Source: CAZVAO01 sp964625175 (GTDB lineage Bacteria > Bacillota > UBA994 > PWPR01). From it: DNA of 27,004 nt. The position numbers were made by a program, and so were the translations under genes. The notes under the pieces were generated by a model. It had not been told where the DNA came from. It did not search any database and saw only the letters and a list, made by a program, of their open reading frames with translations. Positions 1-8,388 of this stretch are shown piece after piece (position 1 is the stretch's first letter; every line of letters starts with the position of its first letter). The stretch lies in contig CAZVAO010000017.1 of assembly GCA_964625175.1 (NCBI GenBank), positions 1 to 27,004 of the forward strand, read 5' to 3'.

Positions 1-322
1 TTGCTAGGTGCAAGGTTTTTTGCCCATAAAATACAATTTTCGTTCACCTAGCAAGTTCAAAAAGCTTAAAAAACACTATAGTAACAAACTTTTTGAATTG
101 TTGAGTAAACCCTAAATAGTGGTTGTTATTTTTAACTATAACATAGAAAGCAGCAAACCTAAATATCCTTAAGAAATAGTAGTATGATATCTTTGGTGAT
201 TTAAACGGCGACGATTCAATTGACGTGAAATAAATATTTCCAATATTGAACTTATCGAGGATAAAATAGTATAATTGTAGCATTAAGCATTGATTATATA
301 AAAAGTTTGGTGAATTAAGTAG
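1..322. other. Intergenic region upstream of the phosphotransferase gene, with an inverted repeat at its left end
   Basis: No convincing gene was found. Positions 1-10 (TTGCTAGGTG) and 45-54 (CACCTAGCAA) form a perfect 10-bp inverted repeat with a 34-nt spacer, cut by the window edge. It could be a hairpin or the end of a small element. The rest is AT-rich. An open frame on the minus strand (44-283) has no recognisable protein character or ribosome binding site. Confidence 0.5.
246..275 (+). promoter_or_regulatory. Sigma-A-type promoter for the phosphotransferase gene
   Basis: A -35 element TTGAAC (246-251) is followed by 18 bp and a perfect -10 TATAAT (270-275). Transcription would start near 282, about 40 nt before the ATG at 323. 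A GGTGA ribosome binding site lies at 309-313. Confidence 0.6.
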
Positions 323-1258
323 ATGAAGATGAACGAAAAGACAATTATAACCCTACTCGAGAAACAAGGAATCACTGTAGATCATCTGGAGTTGTTTCAG
401 AGAAATCGTCGTATTACAGATTATATTATAGATCAGAAATGGCTTCTCAGAATATCGGAAGATGTACTTGTTGAAAATTGCAAACTGGCCAGGGTGGAGA
501 GGCTTTCATTGGCTAGTCATATTGTCAAATCGGGATGTTTATTCAGTGATGAAGTTCGCTACCATTATATTATTATAGAATACCATCCTGGCAGTGACCT
601 TTATGCAACAATTACAGATCTGACACGCGATCAAAGTTTGGCAATCGGTGAAGCTATAGCGCGTTTTATGATAGAATTACACACAATCACAGGATCGTCT
701 TATGATATAGGACATTATGTTCCGACCATTCCTAATTATAAGGGTACCTGGCAAGCTGGGCATATGGCATATATCAAATTATTAGAAACGGGTTTAGCTA
801 AGGTGGAATTTGAGGATCGAACGAGGGGAATTATTCAATCCGCAATAAATTATGTACATGACAAGCGATATGCGCTTGAGTACCAAACTGGTCCTAGGTT
901 ATTGCATAATGATTTACATCCCAAGAACATTATTGTACATAATGGAATATTGGCGGGGGTCATTGACTGGGAATGTTCGCAATACGGTGAGAGGGATTTC
1001 GAGCTGGTCCATCTCATGCACTGGTGTCTCTTTCCTCCAGATGCCGATAAATCTTTTGTTGAGCTCTTTTATTCGATTCTAAGACATCTAAAATCAGCTT
1101 GGAATATTCCATACTTAGAAGAACGTTTAACAATCTATCAATTAGAACACGAGCTGAATCAGCTTATATGGCATGGAAATAAAGGGGTAGCTGAACGTGT
1201 CCCCAGAATAAATGCTTGGTTAGCTGGTTTAGGCGTAAAATTCGTAAGATCCCTCTGA
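323..1258 (+). CDS. Aminoglycoside phosphotransferase (APH)/choline kinase-like family protein
   Basis: This 311-residue protein belongs to the protein-kinase-like APH superfamily, which phosphorylates small molecules with ATP. The catalytic loop HNDLHPKN is visible at residues 195-202 (catalytic Asp197, Asn202). The metal-binding DWE follows at 215-217, equivalent to the DxD/DFG-type motif. The N-terminal lobe is less conserved, with IIIEYHPG near 83-90 as the hinge region. Length is usual for the family. The start is supported by a GGTGA site 9 nt upstream and a good promoter at 246-275. It appears monocistronic. The substrate cannot be read from sequence; a sugar, amino alcohol or aminoglycoside is possible. 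An antibiotic-resistance role should not be assumed. Confidence 0.8.
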   Translation: MKMNEKTIITLLEKQGITVDHLELFQRNRRITDYIIDQKWLLRISEDVLVENCKLARVERLSLASHIVKSGCLFSDEVRYHYIIIEYHPGSDLYATITDLTRDQSLAIGEAIARFMIELHTITGSSYDIGHYVPTIPNYKGTWQAGHMAYIKLLETGLAKVEFEDRTRGIIQSAINYVHDKRYALEYQTGPRLLHNDLHPKNIIVHNGILAGVIDWECSQYGERDFELVHLMHWCLFPPDADKSFVELFYSILRHLKSAWNIPYLEERLTIYQLEHELNQLIWHGNKGVAERVPRINAWLAGLGVKFVRSL

Positions 1259-1566
1259 TATAGTTAGAATTCACTGTTCTTCAATGGTAGAATATAGTTA
1301 GAATGAACTACGATTAACAAACTGTAAGTATTGCTTAAATTGATTGGCTTTCAAGTGTCTATTAGTTTGCCACTAGTGGATTCTTCTCTGCTATAGAAAT
1401 CTGCTCTTGTGGTGAGAAGGAAATAATATCACTTATGCTAAAAGTAGATTTGATTTTATAGACATTATAATCCGATTCTCGAGATTACAGCAGATCCATA
1501 TTACATCATTCAATAGACCGATTCATTGATGTATTTTTGACAAAAGGATATGAAAGAGGATAGAAA
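1259..1566. other. Intergenic region, 308 bp
   Basis: No gene was seen. A 13-bp direct repeat ATATAGTTAGAAT occurs at 1258-1270 and 1292-1304, 34 bp apart. A perfect 10-bp palindrome CCACTAGTGG lies at 1370-1379. Neither can be assigned a role. The AGAGGAT ribosome binding site of the next gene ends this stretch. Confidence 0.4.
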
Positions 1567-2565
1567 ATGGATAAATATCAGTTTATAAAAAAAGTGGAAG
1601 ACATGATCAAAACAGATGATATTGCAATCTTAAGACTAGTGGGGCCGCTCCTGAAATATGTGCCAGGTAAGTTTCAAATCAAAGCTATGGAGAATTCAAA
1701 CAAAGAGAATCCCTACTTGGGTTTTGTTGTAGAACCCTACAGCACCTTTATATTTTATGAAATAATCGATTTAGAGTGGGCTACACGATTGATCCCGGAT
1801 GGTTTTGAACTGGCTAAGACTAATGTGTTTGAAGGTGAGCCAGCTAAGTATTACGTTGCTTTTGCCGCTTTTAATGTAAAGACATCGGCTTTCGCGGGCA
1901 CTCGATTGGAAGTGAATGTGATTGCTAGGAGCAAAGAAACGGGGCTTATCAGCTGGATTATCGTTGATTATGACACCAATACCTTAAGCCATGATGCCCA
2001 AAAGGGCGTCATTGATTACACAACTAAGAAAGCAATTTTTACGACTGATTTTGCTGGAAACATCATCGTTGACATAGACAATCCAGACAAAAACAGGGCA
2101 TTGATTTTCGATCTAGATAGTAATGCTGCCGAATATAAAGTGCTGGAAAGAGAGTTTTGGTTAGAAGGGAATCTTTCAGTGGGATATGGAAGAGAAATAT
2201 CTAACAATTCTCCAAAGGCATTTGCGATGAAGTTTGACCCTAGGGAAGTTGAAAAGGCCTATAGGGTAGATTTGGCTAAACTTAATTTAACAAAAAACAC
2301 TTGGTATCCAGGACTGTTTAAAGAAGAAGCAGATGAAGTTTTATATTTCCCATTTGCTCAACATTATTTGTCAGATAGTCCAGGCAATTATAGTAACCAT
2401 GATAATGTAGCTGAAATGATTCAAGAATTTGAAGATCTAGATCTAGAAAGTATACCGCCTTATTCTGCTGAAGCATTGAGGAAAATGATTAAGACAGGTT
2501 TGATCAGTAATACAACAATCATTACACTACTATTGGTAATCATTATATTTTTAATCAATAGATGA
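1567..2565 (+). CDS. Uncharacterised protein with a C-terminal membrane segment, possibly of acetoacetate decarboxylase-like fold
   Basis: I do not recognise this 332-residue protein with confidence. It has no N-terminal signal. Residues about 1-310 are soluble and mixed. The last 18 or so (from about 315) form one hydrophobic helix ending in NR, a tail-anchor arrangement that leaves the main domain in the cytoplasm. The region around residues 55-150 alternates strand-like segments and contains LIPDGFEL, a GTRLEVNV-type strand and a SWIIVDYDTN segment. This weakly recalls the acetoacetate decarboxylase/DUF2071 beta-barrel superfamily. That resemblance is my inference only. The start is supported by AGAGGA 8-10 nt upstream. 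It stands alone, with no operon partner. Confidence 0.6.
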   Translation: MDKYQFIKKVEDMIKTDDIAILRLVGPLLKYVPGKFQIKAMENSNKENPYLGFVVEPYSTFIFYEIIDLEWATRLIPDGFELAKTNVFEGEPAKYYVAFAAFNVKTSAFAGTRLEVNVIARSKETGLISWIIVDYDTNTLSHDAQKGVIDYTTKKAIFTTDFAGNIIVDIDNPDKNRALIFDLDSNAAEYKVLEREFWLEGNLSVGYGREISNNSPKAFAMKFDPREVEKAYRVDLAKLNLTKNTWYPGLFKEEADEVLYFPFAQHYLSDSPGNYSNHDNVAEMIQEFEDLDLESIPPYSAEALRKMIKTGLISNTTIITLLLVIIIFLINR

Positions 2566-2992
2566 TTATTAAAATGAATATTTTGATATTGAAAAGATAA
2601 GAACTGCCTGCGAATTAGTCTGCACGCAGTTCAAGTATTTTGTGTTGATAGTGCCATTTAGGATAGAACTGTTGTTTTGAAAATTGCTGACACGACGTGA
2701 CTGGCAACAAGTGAATACAAGCTTTGACAGCAGTGAGTTTCCCACCAAATAGGATGTTCTGTAGAGATATTTTGCGATGACGCACCTGATATTCAACTAC
2801 ATCAATGCTCCCACGATCACTTGGGGACAGGCCCTAGATTGAGGGTTTAGCGTATTTTAACGACTTAGCCGATCTTGAAACGCGTCTTCACCCTATTCGC
2901 CTCCTGTAAATACTTGCTAGAAAGGTATTGACCTTATAGTTACTATAGGGTTTATACTGTTACTATACAACGTTAGGAGAGGAAAGCTAAAC
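2566..2992. other. Intergenic region, 427 bp, with a hairpin and a REP-like fragment
   Basis: A 7-bp stem (GAACTGC 2601-2607 with GCAGTTC 2626-2632) follows the upstream gene but lacks a T-tract, so a terminator role is doubtful. Positions 2819-2833 (ACTTGGGGACAGGCC) resemble the GGGGACAGG repeats around the transposase at 10533. On the minus strand, a stop-free stretch of about 68 codons ending at 2615 has no start signal and no family I recognise. It may be a coding relic. The right end carries the promoter and operator of the bicupin gene. Confidence 0.4.
2928..2958 (+). promoter_or_regulatory. MerR-type promoter/operator of the bicupin gene
   Basis: TTGACC (2928-2933) and TATACT (2953-2958) are separated by 19 bp, longer than the 17-bp optimum. 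Inside this spacer sits a dyad at 2931-2951: ACCTTATAGT, one central T, then ACTATAGGGT. The two arms match at 9 of 10 positions. A 19-20 bp spacer filled by a dyad is the hallmark of promoters activated by MerR-family regulators through DNA distortion. A second GTTACTATA copy at 2959-2967 lies exactly 20 bp downstream of the first (2939-2947). No merR-like gene is in the window, so the regulator must be encoded elsewhere. Confidence 0.65.
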
Positions 2993-3919
2993 ATGAATTA
3001 CACAAACCCAATTCTCAGGAAAACTGGCACACAGTTGGCCCAATCCATACGGCCTGATCAGGCGGAGTACAATCTGAAGGTGGGCGCATGGGAAACAAAT
3101 GATCAGTACGAAATTTTTGAAATGCAGTGGCCTGATGGCTTTGTGATCCCTAACCATTACCATCACAATGGAATTGAGAGTTTCTTTATCCTGAATGGGA
3201 CGGTCAAAGCGGTTTTAAACGGAAAGAAATTCACATTGAAGCCAGGTGACCTGGTTAGTACTCCCAAGTACCTGCCGCACTATTTTGAATTCAGCAAGGA
3301 TACCATCTTATTGGGGCTATTCTTTGATGTGCATTATTTTTCAAAGGAAAGCGGCGGAATTTTATATCGCAAGTATCTGGCTTCGCAAGGCTTCGTGCCT
3401 GATGAGCAATTTAACGCTGCTAAGATGATTAAGGGTGACTCCTATCCTTGCCTGCTTGAGCTCAATGAGGAAACCGCCGACCATCATTTCCTGCGCCGCA
3501 AGGGAGAGGGATTGGCAACCTATCAGTTTGGAAAACGCACCTATAAGTTGAAGGTTCCGATCTGGGAAACTGATGGTAAGGGTGAAATCTGGGAAGTCTT
3601 TTGGGAGAAAGGCGCTGGAGCGGACATGCACTACCACAACCTGAGCTATGAGTCTTTTTATGTTACCAACGGAAGTGTTGAGGTTTTTGACGGGGAAGAA
3701 ACCTTCACGGCAAGAGTTGGCGACTGCGTGCATCTGCGCCCTTATGTGACTCACTCGCTTAAGGCATTAGAAGACCATACGACGACGTTAAATGTGCGCG
3801 TCAATATCAATCCAGGCACCCTATCTCTGCAGCAGTACTTTATTGATCGGGTCGCATTGGAAGGGCAGCAGGATGAGTTGGCGGCACTGCGCGTTGCAAA
3901 TGATATCCATCGGTTATAA
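2993..3919 (+). CDS. Bicupin protein (two cupin_2-type domains), function unknown
   Basis: This 308-residue protein has two cupin beta-barrels. The first carries the metal ligands H55-x-H57 and E62 with His96 on the second motif. The second carries H213-x-H215, E220 and His254, with PGD- and VGD-type turns between the motifs in each. Both sets of ligands look intact, so both barrels could bind a metal such as Fe or Mn. Members of this layout include quercetinase-like and gentisate-like dioxygenases and sugar isomerases; the substrate cannot be told. The start is supported by GGAGAGG 11-17 nt upstream. The gene is monocistronic, between a MerR-type promoter and a strong hairpin at 3966. MerR control would suggest a response to a small-molecule, redox or drug signal (inference). 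Confidence 0.8.
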   Translation: MNYTNPILRKTGTQLAQSIRPDQAEYNLKVGAWETNDQYEIFEMQWPDGFVIPNHYHHNGIESFFILNGTVKAVLNGKKFTLKPGDLVSTPKYLPHYFEFSKDTILLGLFFDVHYFSKESGGILYRKYLASQGFVPDEQFNAAKMIKGDSYPCLLELNEETADHHFLRRKGEGLATYQFGKRTYKLKVPIWETDGKGEIWEVFWEKGAGADMHYHNLSYESFYVTNGSVEVFDGEETFTARVGDCVHLRPYVTHSLKALEDHTTTLNVRVNINPGTLSLQQYFIDRVALEGQQDELAALRVANDIHRL

Positions 3920-3965
3920 CCTGCTATACATAGACAATTACGGATTCGGTCGATAAGAAATATGG

Positions 3966-3993
3966 AGAGCATGAGGGATAGCCCTCATGCTCT
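3966..3993 (+). terminator. Rho-independent terminator after the bicupin gene
   Basis: A perfect 12-bp stem, AGAGCATGAGGG (3966-3977) and CCCTCATGCTCT (3982-3993), closes an ATAG loop and is followed by TTATTAG. The T-tract is modest, but the stem is long and stable. Confidence 0.75.
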
Positions 3994-4131
3994 TTATTAG
4001 ATTGTTCCTATTCTCTTTCAGCTGTAAAAGCGGTTTACAGAGAGGGGCAATTACAGTTTTAACCGCCTAACTTTTCTGAATTCTAATTGCCTTGCTTCTA
4101 AATGAGAACAGACATGGCTAACTTGACGCCG
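3994..4131. other. Intergenic segment between the terminator and the MATE relic
   Basis: No gene was seen. A small hairpin, CTGTAAA (4022-4028) with TTTACAG (4034-4040) around a 5-nt loop, is the only structure noted. Confidence 0.3.
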
Positions 4132-4425
4132 TTATGGCAGCGGGATGCCTTTCTTATCGGGATATTTGGCTTTTTCGATCCACTTTCCACTAACTCACTT
4201 TTTTGGCACCAGACTATCTTAAAGAGTGACTCGGGTTTCAAGGCGACGTAAACTCGGGATACTGGGAGATACGGACTAATTCAGTCAAATAACCTTAAGG
4301 GATACTAGAGATCCAAAGAAATAATACATCACCAATCATTAAGAACTCAGTACCTCATACGCTGAACAGCCTTCCTTTCAATTATGCCGCCATTGCACAG
4401 ACCATATCTTGCGTAATTCCATAGC
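4132..4425 (-). pseudogene. Decayed 3' end of a MATE-family efflux pump gene
   Basis: Read on the minus strand, this stretch encodes broken pieces of the C-terminus of a MATE transporter. The best pieces are FLMIGDVLFLWISSIP followed by a stop and GYLTE; then, in another frame, VYVALKPESLFKIVWC; then KWIEKAKYPDKKG and a stop at 4132-4134. These match, in order, FLMIGDVLFLWIASIP, VYVALKSEAFFKTIWC and KWIKKVEHP of the intact MATE protein at 6960-8354. The nucleotide alignment is nearly gap-free from 4178-4350 against 7021-7194. Upstream pieces (to about 4425) align more weakly. Several stops and at least two frameshifts rule out a working product. It is diverged from the intact copy, so it is an old paralogue or another pump, not a recent duplicate. 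Confidence 0.85.
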
Positions 4426-4466
4426 ACGTGGGATAATTAAGTTATGTCATATAAACGGGGGAACTT

Positions 4467-5945
4467 ATGAGACGATTAAAAACCATCATTCAAATATCAA
4501 GTTCTTTACTATACATACTCTCTTTCTTATTACTTGTACCACTAGTCGTCGCTTGGTTATATAAAGAGCCAAGTTTGATTTATAAGTCTTTCATTTATGC
4601 TGCCATTTTCTCTTGCCTCGTGGCTACCGTTTTTAAAGGACTAACACGCAATTATAAAGAGCAGATGGATTTAACAACCGCCATGATTTTGTGTACGGTC
4701 TCATGGGTCCTAGTGTCCGTTATCGGTGCAATACCTTTTATGATTGGGCTTAATAAAGGCTTTGTAGATGCTCTGTTTGAGGCGGTTTCTGGATTTACAA
4801 CAACAGGGATTACGGTATTTGAAGGACTGGATTCGATGAGCCAAGGATTGGTGTTTTGGAGGAGCTTTATCCAGTGGCTTGGTGGACTCGGAATTTTGAC
4901 TTTTTTTCTATTTGTTACAACTAAGTCTAAAGGGGATTCATGGCAGTTATTCTCTGCTGAAGGGCACAAAATTAACTCTGCTAGACCTGTCCCTAATGTC
5001 TATCGCACCATTAAATATTTTTGGATGATTTACGCCGTATATACAGTCCTTGAGATTTTAGCTCTATGGGGTCTGGGAATGGGCGTTTTTGATGCCCTTA
5101 TTCACAGCATGACAACACTCTCAACGGGTGGTTTTTCTAACCATGATGCTTCTATTGGCTACTATCAATTAGCAGGTTATAAAAATTATATTTTGATGGA
5201 ATATACGGTGATCCTCTTCATGTTTCTTGGCGGTATCAATTTCTTGGTGCACTATAGAATGATTAAAGAAGATCGGTTGTATCTATTTAAAGATATTGAA
5301 TCTCGCGTATTCATGAAAATCATCGTTGGATTTACCGGCGTGACGCTTATCGGCATTTTGGTTTCTAGGGGGCTAGCCGTTCAGGATCTTGAAGAAACAA
5401 TCAGAAAAACACTCTTCCAAATTGTGTCGGTCATAACGACAACCGGTTTTGGAACGGATAGTATTGGGAGCACGTTCTTCCCATCTGTGACGAAACAGCT
5501 ATTTGTATTATTAATGATCATAGGTGGATGTGTTGGATCGACATCGGGGGGAATCAAGGTACTACGGGTAGTCATTTTAGAAAAAATTCTCAAAAGAGAG
5601 GTCCAAAAAATTGCTTTGCCAAATGATGCCGTGTTACCAACGACGATTAATCATAGAATCATCGAGCATGATGAAATTATGCGCATTACGGCAATCGTTT
5701 TTGGTTGGTTGTTGATCATCCTCATTGGTGCGGGTATCACGGCCGTGTTCTCGGATCTAGGCCCCTTTGAGGCTTTTTCGGGGATGGCATCCGCTGTTGG
5801 CAATATAGGACCGTTTTATTTTTCCGTGGCGAAAATGGCGTCTTTGTCGTGGGTCATTAAAGTGACCTATATCATCGGAATGCTAGCTGGACGTTTAGAA
5901 TTATTGCCTATTTATATTATTATTTCAAGAAAAACATGGAAATAG
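4467..5945 (+). CDS. trkH: Trk/Ktr-type potassium uptake protein, membrane subunit TrkH
   Basis: This 492-residue polytopic membrane protein is the ion-conducting subunit of a Trk/Ktr K+ transporter. The four M1-P-M2 repeats are visible through their selectivity-filter segments: TTTG at 111-114, STGG at 219-222, TTTGFG at 324-329 and GNIGP at 445-449. The conserved TrkH segment GGCVGSTSGGIK lies at 353-364. Length agrees with TrkH (about 480-490). The start follows GGGGGAA within 5-10 nt. The next gene, 15 bp downstream, encodes the matching NAD-binding regulatory subunit, so the two form an operon. The filter glycine is present in all four repeats, which fits a functional channel. Confidence 0.93.
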   Translation: MRRLKTIIQISSSLLYILSFLLLVPLVVAWLYKEPSLIYKSFIYAAIFSCLVATVFKGLTRNYKEQMDLTTAMILCTVSWVLVSVIGAIPFMIGLNKGFVDALFEAVSGFTTTGITVFEGLDSMSQGLVFWRSFIQWLGGLGILTFFLFVTTKSKGDSWQLFSAEGHKINSARPVPNVYRTIKYFWMIYAVYTVLEILALWGLGMGVFDALIHSMTTLSTGGFSNHDASIGYYQLAGYKNYILMEYTVILFMFLGGINFLVHYRMIKEDRLYLFKDIESRVFMKIIVGFTGVTLIGILVSRGLAVQDLEETIRKTLFQIVSVITTTGFGTDSIGSTFFPSVTKQLFVLLMIIGGCVGSTSGGIKVLRVVILEKILKREVQKIALPNDAVLPTTINHRIIEHDEIMRITAIVFGWLLIILIGAGITAVFSDLGPFEAFSGMASAVGNIGPFYFSVAKMASLSWVIKVTYIIGMLAGRLELLPIYIIISRKTWK

Positions 5946-5960
5946 AATGGAGGTTATGGT

Positions 5961-6629
5961 ATGTATATTGTGATTGCTGGAGGTGGAATTGTTGGGAGAA
6001 GTATCACCAAGGTTTTGTCAAAGGGGCATGATGTTGTAGTGATTGATAAAGATCGTGAGAACTGCGAGAAAATTTCCTCTAGATATGGGGCGGTAGCCAT
6101 TCATGGGGATGCCACAAATTTGAACACCTTGAAAGATTCTGGGATTGAGAAATGTGATTATGCACTTGCCGTTATGCGTGAAGACTCGACGAACCTCTTA
6201 TTTACACTTCTGTGCAAAAATTTAGGTGTTAAGCATATTTTCGTTAGAATGAGAGACCCCGACTATCGGACGGCCTATCTCCTAGCTGGGGCTACCAATA
6301 TCGGGCATTCCGTCGAAATGATGGTGAATAAATTTGTGCTCGATATTGAAAACCCTGATATTAGGCGTGTTGTTTCTCTGAGTAATGGAAAAGCTGAAAT
6401 TTGTATTATAACCTTAAACGATGATGTTAAATCGAGTGGTATGCAAATTAAGGATATCGCTAAGAGTAAAGGATTTCCTGCAGACGTTGTGATTGCAGGA
6501 CTCTTTGATTTAGAAAAAGACGAATTTATTATTCCCAGGGGGAGTACGGTGATCCGACCCGGTTGTCAAATTTTCCTCGTGGGATCTAATAAAGCGATTG
6601 AAAGAGCGCATCAGTTTTTCTTGAAATAG
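5961..6629 (+). CDS. trkA: Trk/Ktr potassium uptake regulatory subunit TrkA (single RCK unit)
   Basis: This 222-residue cytosolic protein gates the TrkH channel. The N-terminal Rossmann (TrkA_N/RCK) domain begins with GGGIVG at 7-12. An acidic residue (Asp29) ends the second strand, which fits NAD(H) or ATP binding. A C-terminal TrkA_C domain starts near residue 140. At about 220 residues it has one RCK_N/RCK_C unit, like KtrA and many Gram-positive TrkA proteins; the E. coli TrkA carries two such units. The start has a GGAGGTT site 7-13 nt upstream. It is co-transcribed with trkH. Confidence 0.92.
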   Translation: MYIVIAGGGIVGRSITKVLSKGHDVVVIDKDRENCEKISSRYGAVAIHGDATNLNTLKDSGIEKCDYALAVMREDSTNLLFTLLCKNLGVKHIFVRMRDPDYRTAYLLAGATNIGHSVEMMVNKFVLDIENPDIRRVVSLSNGKAEICIITLNDDVKSSGMQIKDIAKSKGFPADVVIAGLFDLEKDEFIIPRGSTVIRPGCQIFLVGSNKAIERAHQFFLK

Positions 6630-6884
6630 AGTAAGATCAGAAGTGTATCACTACGGCCTGTCTTTAGATTGTCCTTAATGCATTGGAAGTTATGGAATCT
6701 TTTCAACAACTAGCAATACTACAACTTAAGAATTGACTTAAAGCGCGGGAACACTCATATCGCAGTTTTTGCATAATTAAGTTATATAGAGATCTTAGAT
6801 TAAAAACGCAAGTAGGATTCACTGCTGAAAACAAATCATAGAGAAATAATTGCGGAATCTGTTTAACTACATAAGAATAATATT
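6630..6884. other. Intergenic region between the convergent trkA and MATE genes
   Basis: No gene or convincing relic was found. With the terminator at 6885 this convergent gap is 330 bp. The stretch is AT-rich and shares ATAATTAAGTTAT (6773-6785) with the region upstream of trkH (4433-4445); a 13-mer this AT-rich can recur by chance. Confidence 0.35.
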
Positions 6885-6917
6885 AGCGTGGATTAAATGT
6901 ATAGTTTAACCCACGCT
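6885..6917. terminator. Bidirectional-looking terminator between trkA and the MATE gene
   Basis: AGCGTGG (6885-6891) pairs with CCACGCT (6911-6917). The stem continues past one mismatch with TTAAA (6893-6897) and TTTAA (6905-6909). On the plus strand TTATTTTTG follows. On the minus strand the tail is AATATTATT, weaker. It lies 43 bp beyond the MATE stop codon and could serve both converging transcripts. Confidence 0.65.
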
Positions 6918-6959
6918 TTATTTTTGTTAAATTCCTAATGAAATTCTTGATTCTGAAAG

Positions 6960-8354
6960 TTAGCTCGAAGAGCCAGCCGCTTCTGCGCTAGCTTGCTCAT
7001 GCGGGTGCTCTACTTTTTTAATCCATTTTCCACTAGCCAGTCGTTTCAGGCACCAGATGGTTTTGAAAAATGCTTCTGATTTCAATGCGACATAAACCCA
7101 GAAGGCAGGGAGAGCCCAGACGATTCCTGTCAGATAACCCAGCGGAATACTGGCGATCCAGAGGAAAAGCACATCGCCTATCATGAGGAACTTGGTGTCA
7201 CCGCCACCTCTTAAAACACCTTTTGTTAGGGTGCTCGATAGGGTCTGGAAGATAATCATAATGGCTACCGCATATTTAAGCTGGTGTGCAACGGTGTATG
7301 TTTCTACCGTGACATCAAACATACTAATCACCAGTGGGCTGATCACGAGGATTACCACTGCAGCAATAATCCCTAAGATTAAAGACAATGTGACAAAAGA
7401 AACACCTTGGTCAAACGCTTTTTTAGTATCGCCTTCTCCTAATGTTTGACCAGTGATGATTGCAGAGGCATTAGAAACGCCTTGATTAAAAACAGTTGTC
7501 ATGCGGGTGATTTGCGACATTATGGCAAAAGCGGCAACGAAGCTGACACCGATGTGGCCCATGATAACCGCGACGATGTTCATTCCTAGTGCCATAAATG
7601 TATCTGATACTAAGACAGGAAGACACATTGAAACATAGATAGGAAGGTATTCTTTGGAGGAAAGAAGAATATCTTTGACACGATAGCTGATTCGTTCATC
7701 CTTCATTAAGAAGTAACCACCGATAATCAAGGCCTCAATCACGCGAGCAATTAAGGTGCCAAGTGCAGCTCCGCGAATTCCCAATGCAGGAGCCCCAAAC
7801 TTGCCAAAAATGAACATATAGTTGAAGAAAATATTCGTAAAGAACGTGACGATTGAAGTGATTAAAGGAAGTCTAACTTGTCCTACAGAGCGGAAGACTG
7901 CTGTTAGGGTAAATGTGACGGCCATGCAAAGGTAAGATAAAGCAATAATCTGGAAGTAGAGAACGCCTTGGTCGATGATCCCTCGATCAGGTGTATAGAG
8001 GTTCATAATACTGTCTGGGAACATAAGGGTTAAAATTGTAAAGGCTGTGCCTATTGTTAAAGCGATTCTCAGCATGATTGTAACGATTTTCTTAAGAGCA
8101 AGTATGTTTTTGCTCCCATAAAATCTTGATGTCAGAACGGCAGCGCCGAATCCCAGGCCGAAGCACATAATCATGAAGATCATCAGGAATTGATTTGCTA
8201 GGGAAACGGCTGACAATTGGATCTCGCCTAGCTTTCCGACCATTAGGGTGTCCATCATTCCGACGCCGGCAGAGATCATCCCCTGCAGAATGACGGGGAT
8301 GGCAATAATTTGAATTTTTTTGTAAAATGCTTTGTCTTTTACTAGTAGTTGCAT
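6960..8354 (-). CDS. MATE family multidrug/cation antiporter
   Basis: This 464-residue protein has about 12 hydrophobic segments in two related halves, the standard architecture of MATE exporters that expel organic cations using Na+ or H+ gradients. Recognisable elements are IPVILQGMISAGVGMMDTLMVGKLG near residues 17-40, with the family's typical early Gln and Asp (described here, not as a continuous motif), and GGGDTKFLMIGD in the second half. The C-terminus ends in a short soluble tail rich in Ala, Glu and Ser. The start follows GAGGAG 6-11 nt upstream. It lies 34 bp downstream of a MarR-type regulator on the same strand, so the pair is probably an operon controlled by that repressor. The transported substrate is unknown. 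A decayed paralogue lies at 4132-4425. Confidence 0.9.
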   Translation of the reverse strand: MQLLVKDKAFYKKIQIIAIPVILQGMISAGVGMMDTLMVGKLGEIQLSAVSLANQFLMIFMIMCFGLGFGAAVLTSRFYGSKNILALKKIVTIMLRIALTIGTAFTILTLMFPDSIMNLYTPDRGIIDQGVLYFQIIALSYLCMAVTFTLTAVFRSVGQVRLPLITSIVTFFTNIFFNYMFIFGKFGAPALGIRGAALGTLIARVIEALIIGGYFLMKDERISYRVKDILLSSKEYLPIYVSMCLPVLVSDTFMALGMNIVAVIMGHIGVSFVAAFAIMSQITRMTTVFNQGVSNASAIITGQTLGEGDTKKAFDQGVSFVTLSLILGIIAAVVILVISPLVISMFDVTVETYTVAHQLKYAVAIMIIFQTLSSTLTKGVLRGGGDTKFLMIGDVLFLWIASIPLGYLTGIVWALPAFWVYVALKSEAFFKTIWCLKRLASGKWIKKVEHPHEQASAEAAGSSS

Positions 8355-8388
8355 GGTGGCTCCTCATCAAAGTGATTGTCTGGTTGAT

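Noticed and set aside
44..283. 79-codon open frame on the minus strand at the left edge
   Set aside because: No ribosome binding site and no recognisable protein features; it ends inside the inverted repeat. AT-rich DNA readily gives such frames.
1567..1567. TTGACA at 1537 as the promoter of the gene at 1567
   Set aside because: It is only about 25 bp from the start codon, leaving no room for a -10 element and transcription start.
2569..2796. 75-codon minus-strand frame, and a 68-codon frame in another phase, in the gap before the bicupin gene
   Set aside because: Neither has a start signal or a known family. At most they are relics.
4433..4445. ATAATTAAGTTAT shared with 6773-6785 as a common regulatory site
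   Set aside because: A 13-mer this AT-rich is expected to recur by chance in 27 kb, and the two contexts differ.
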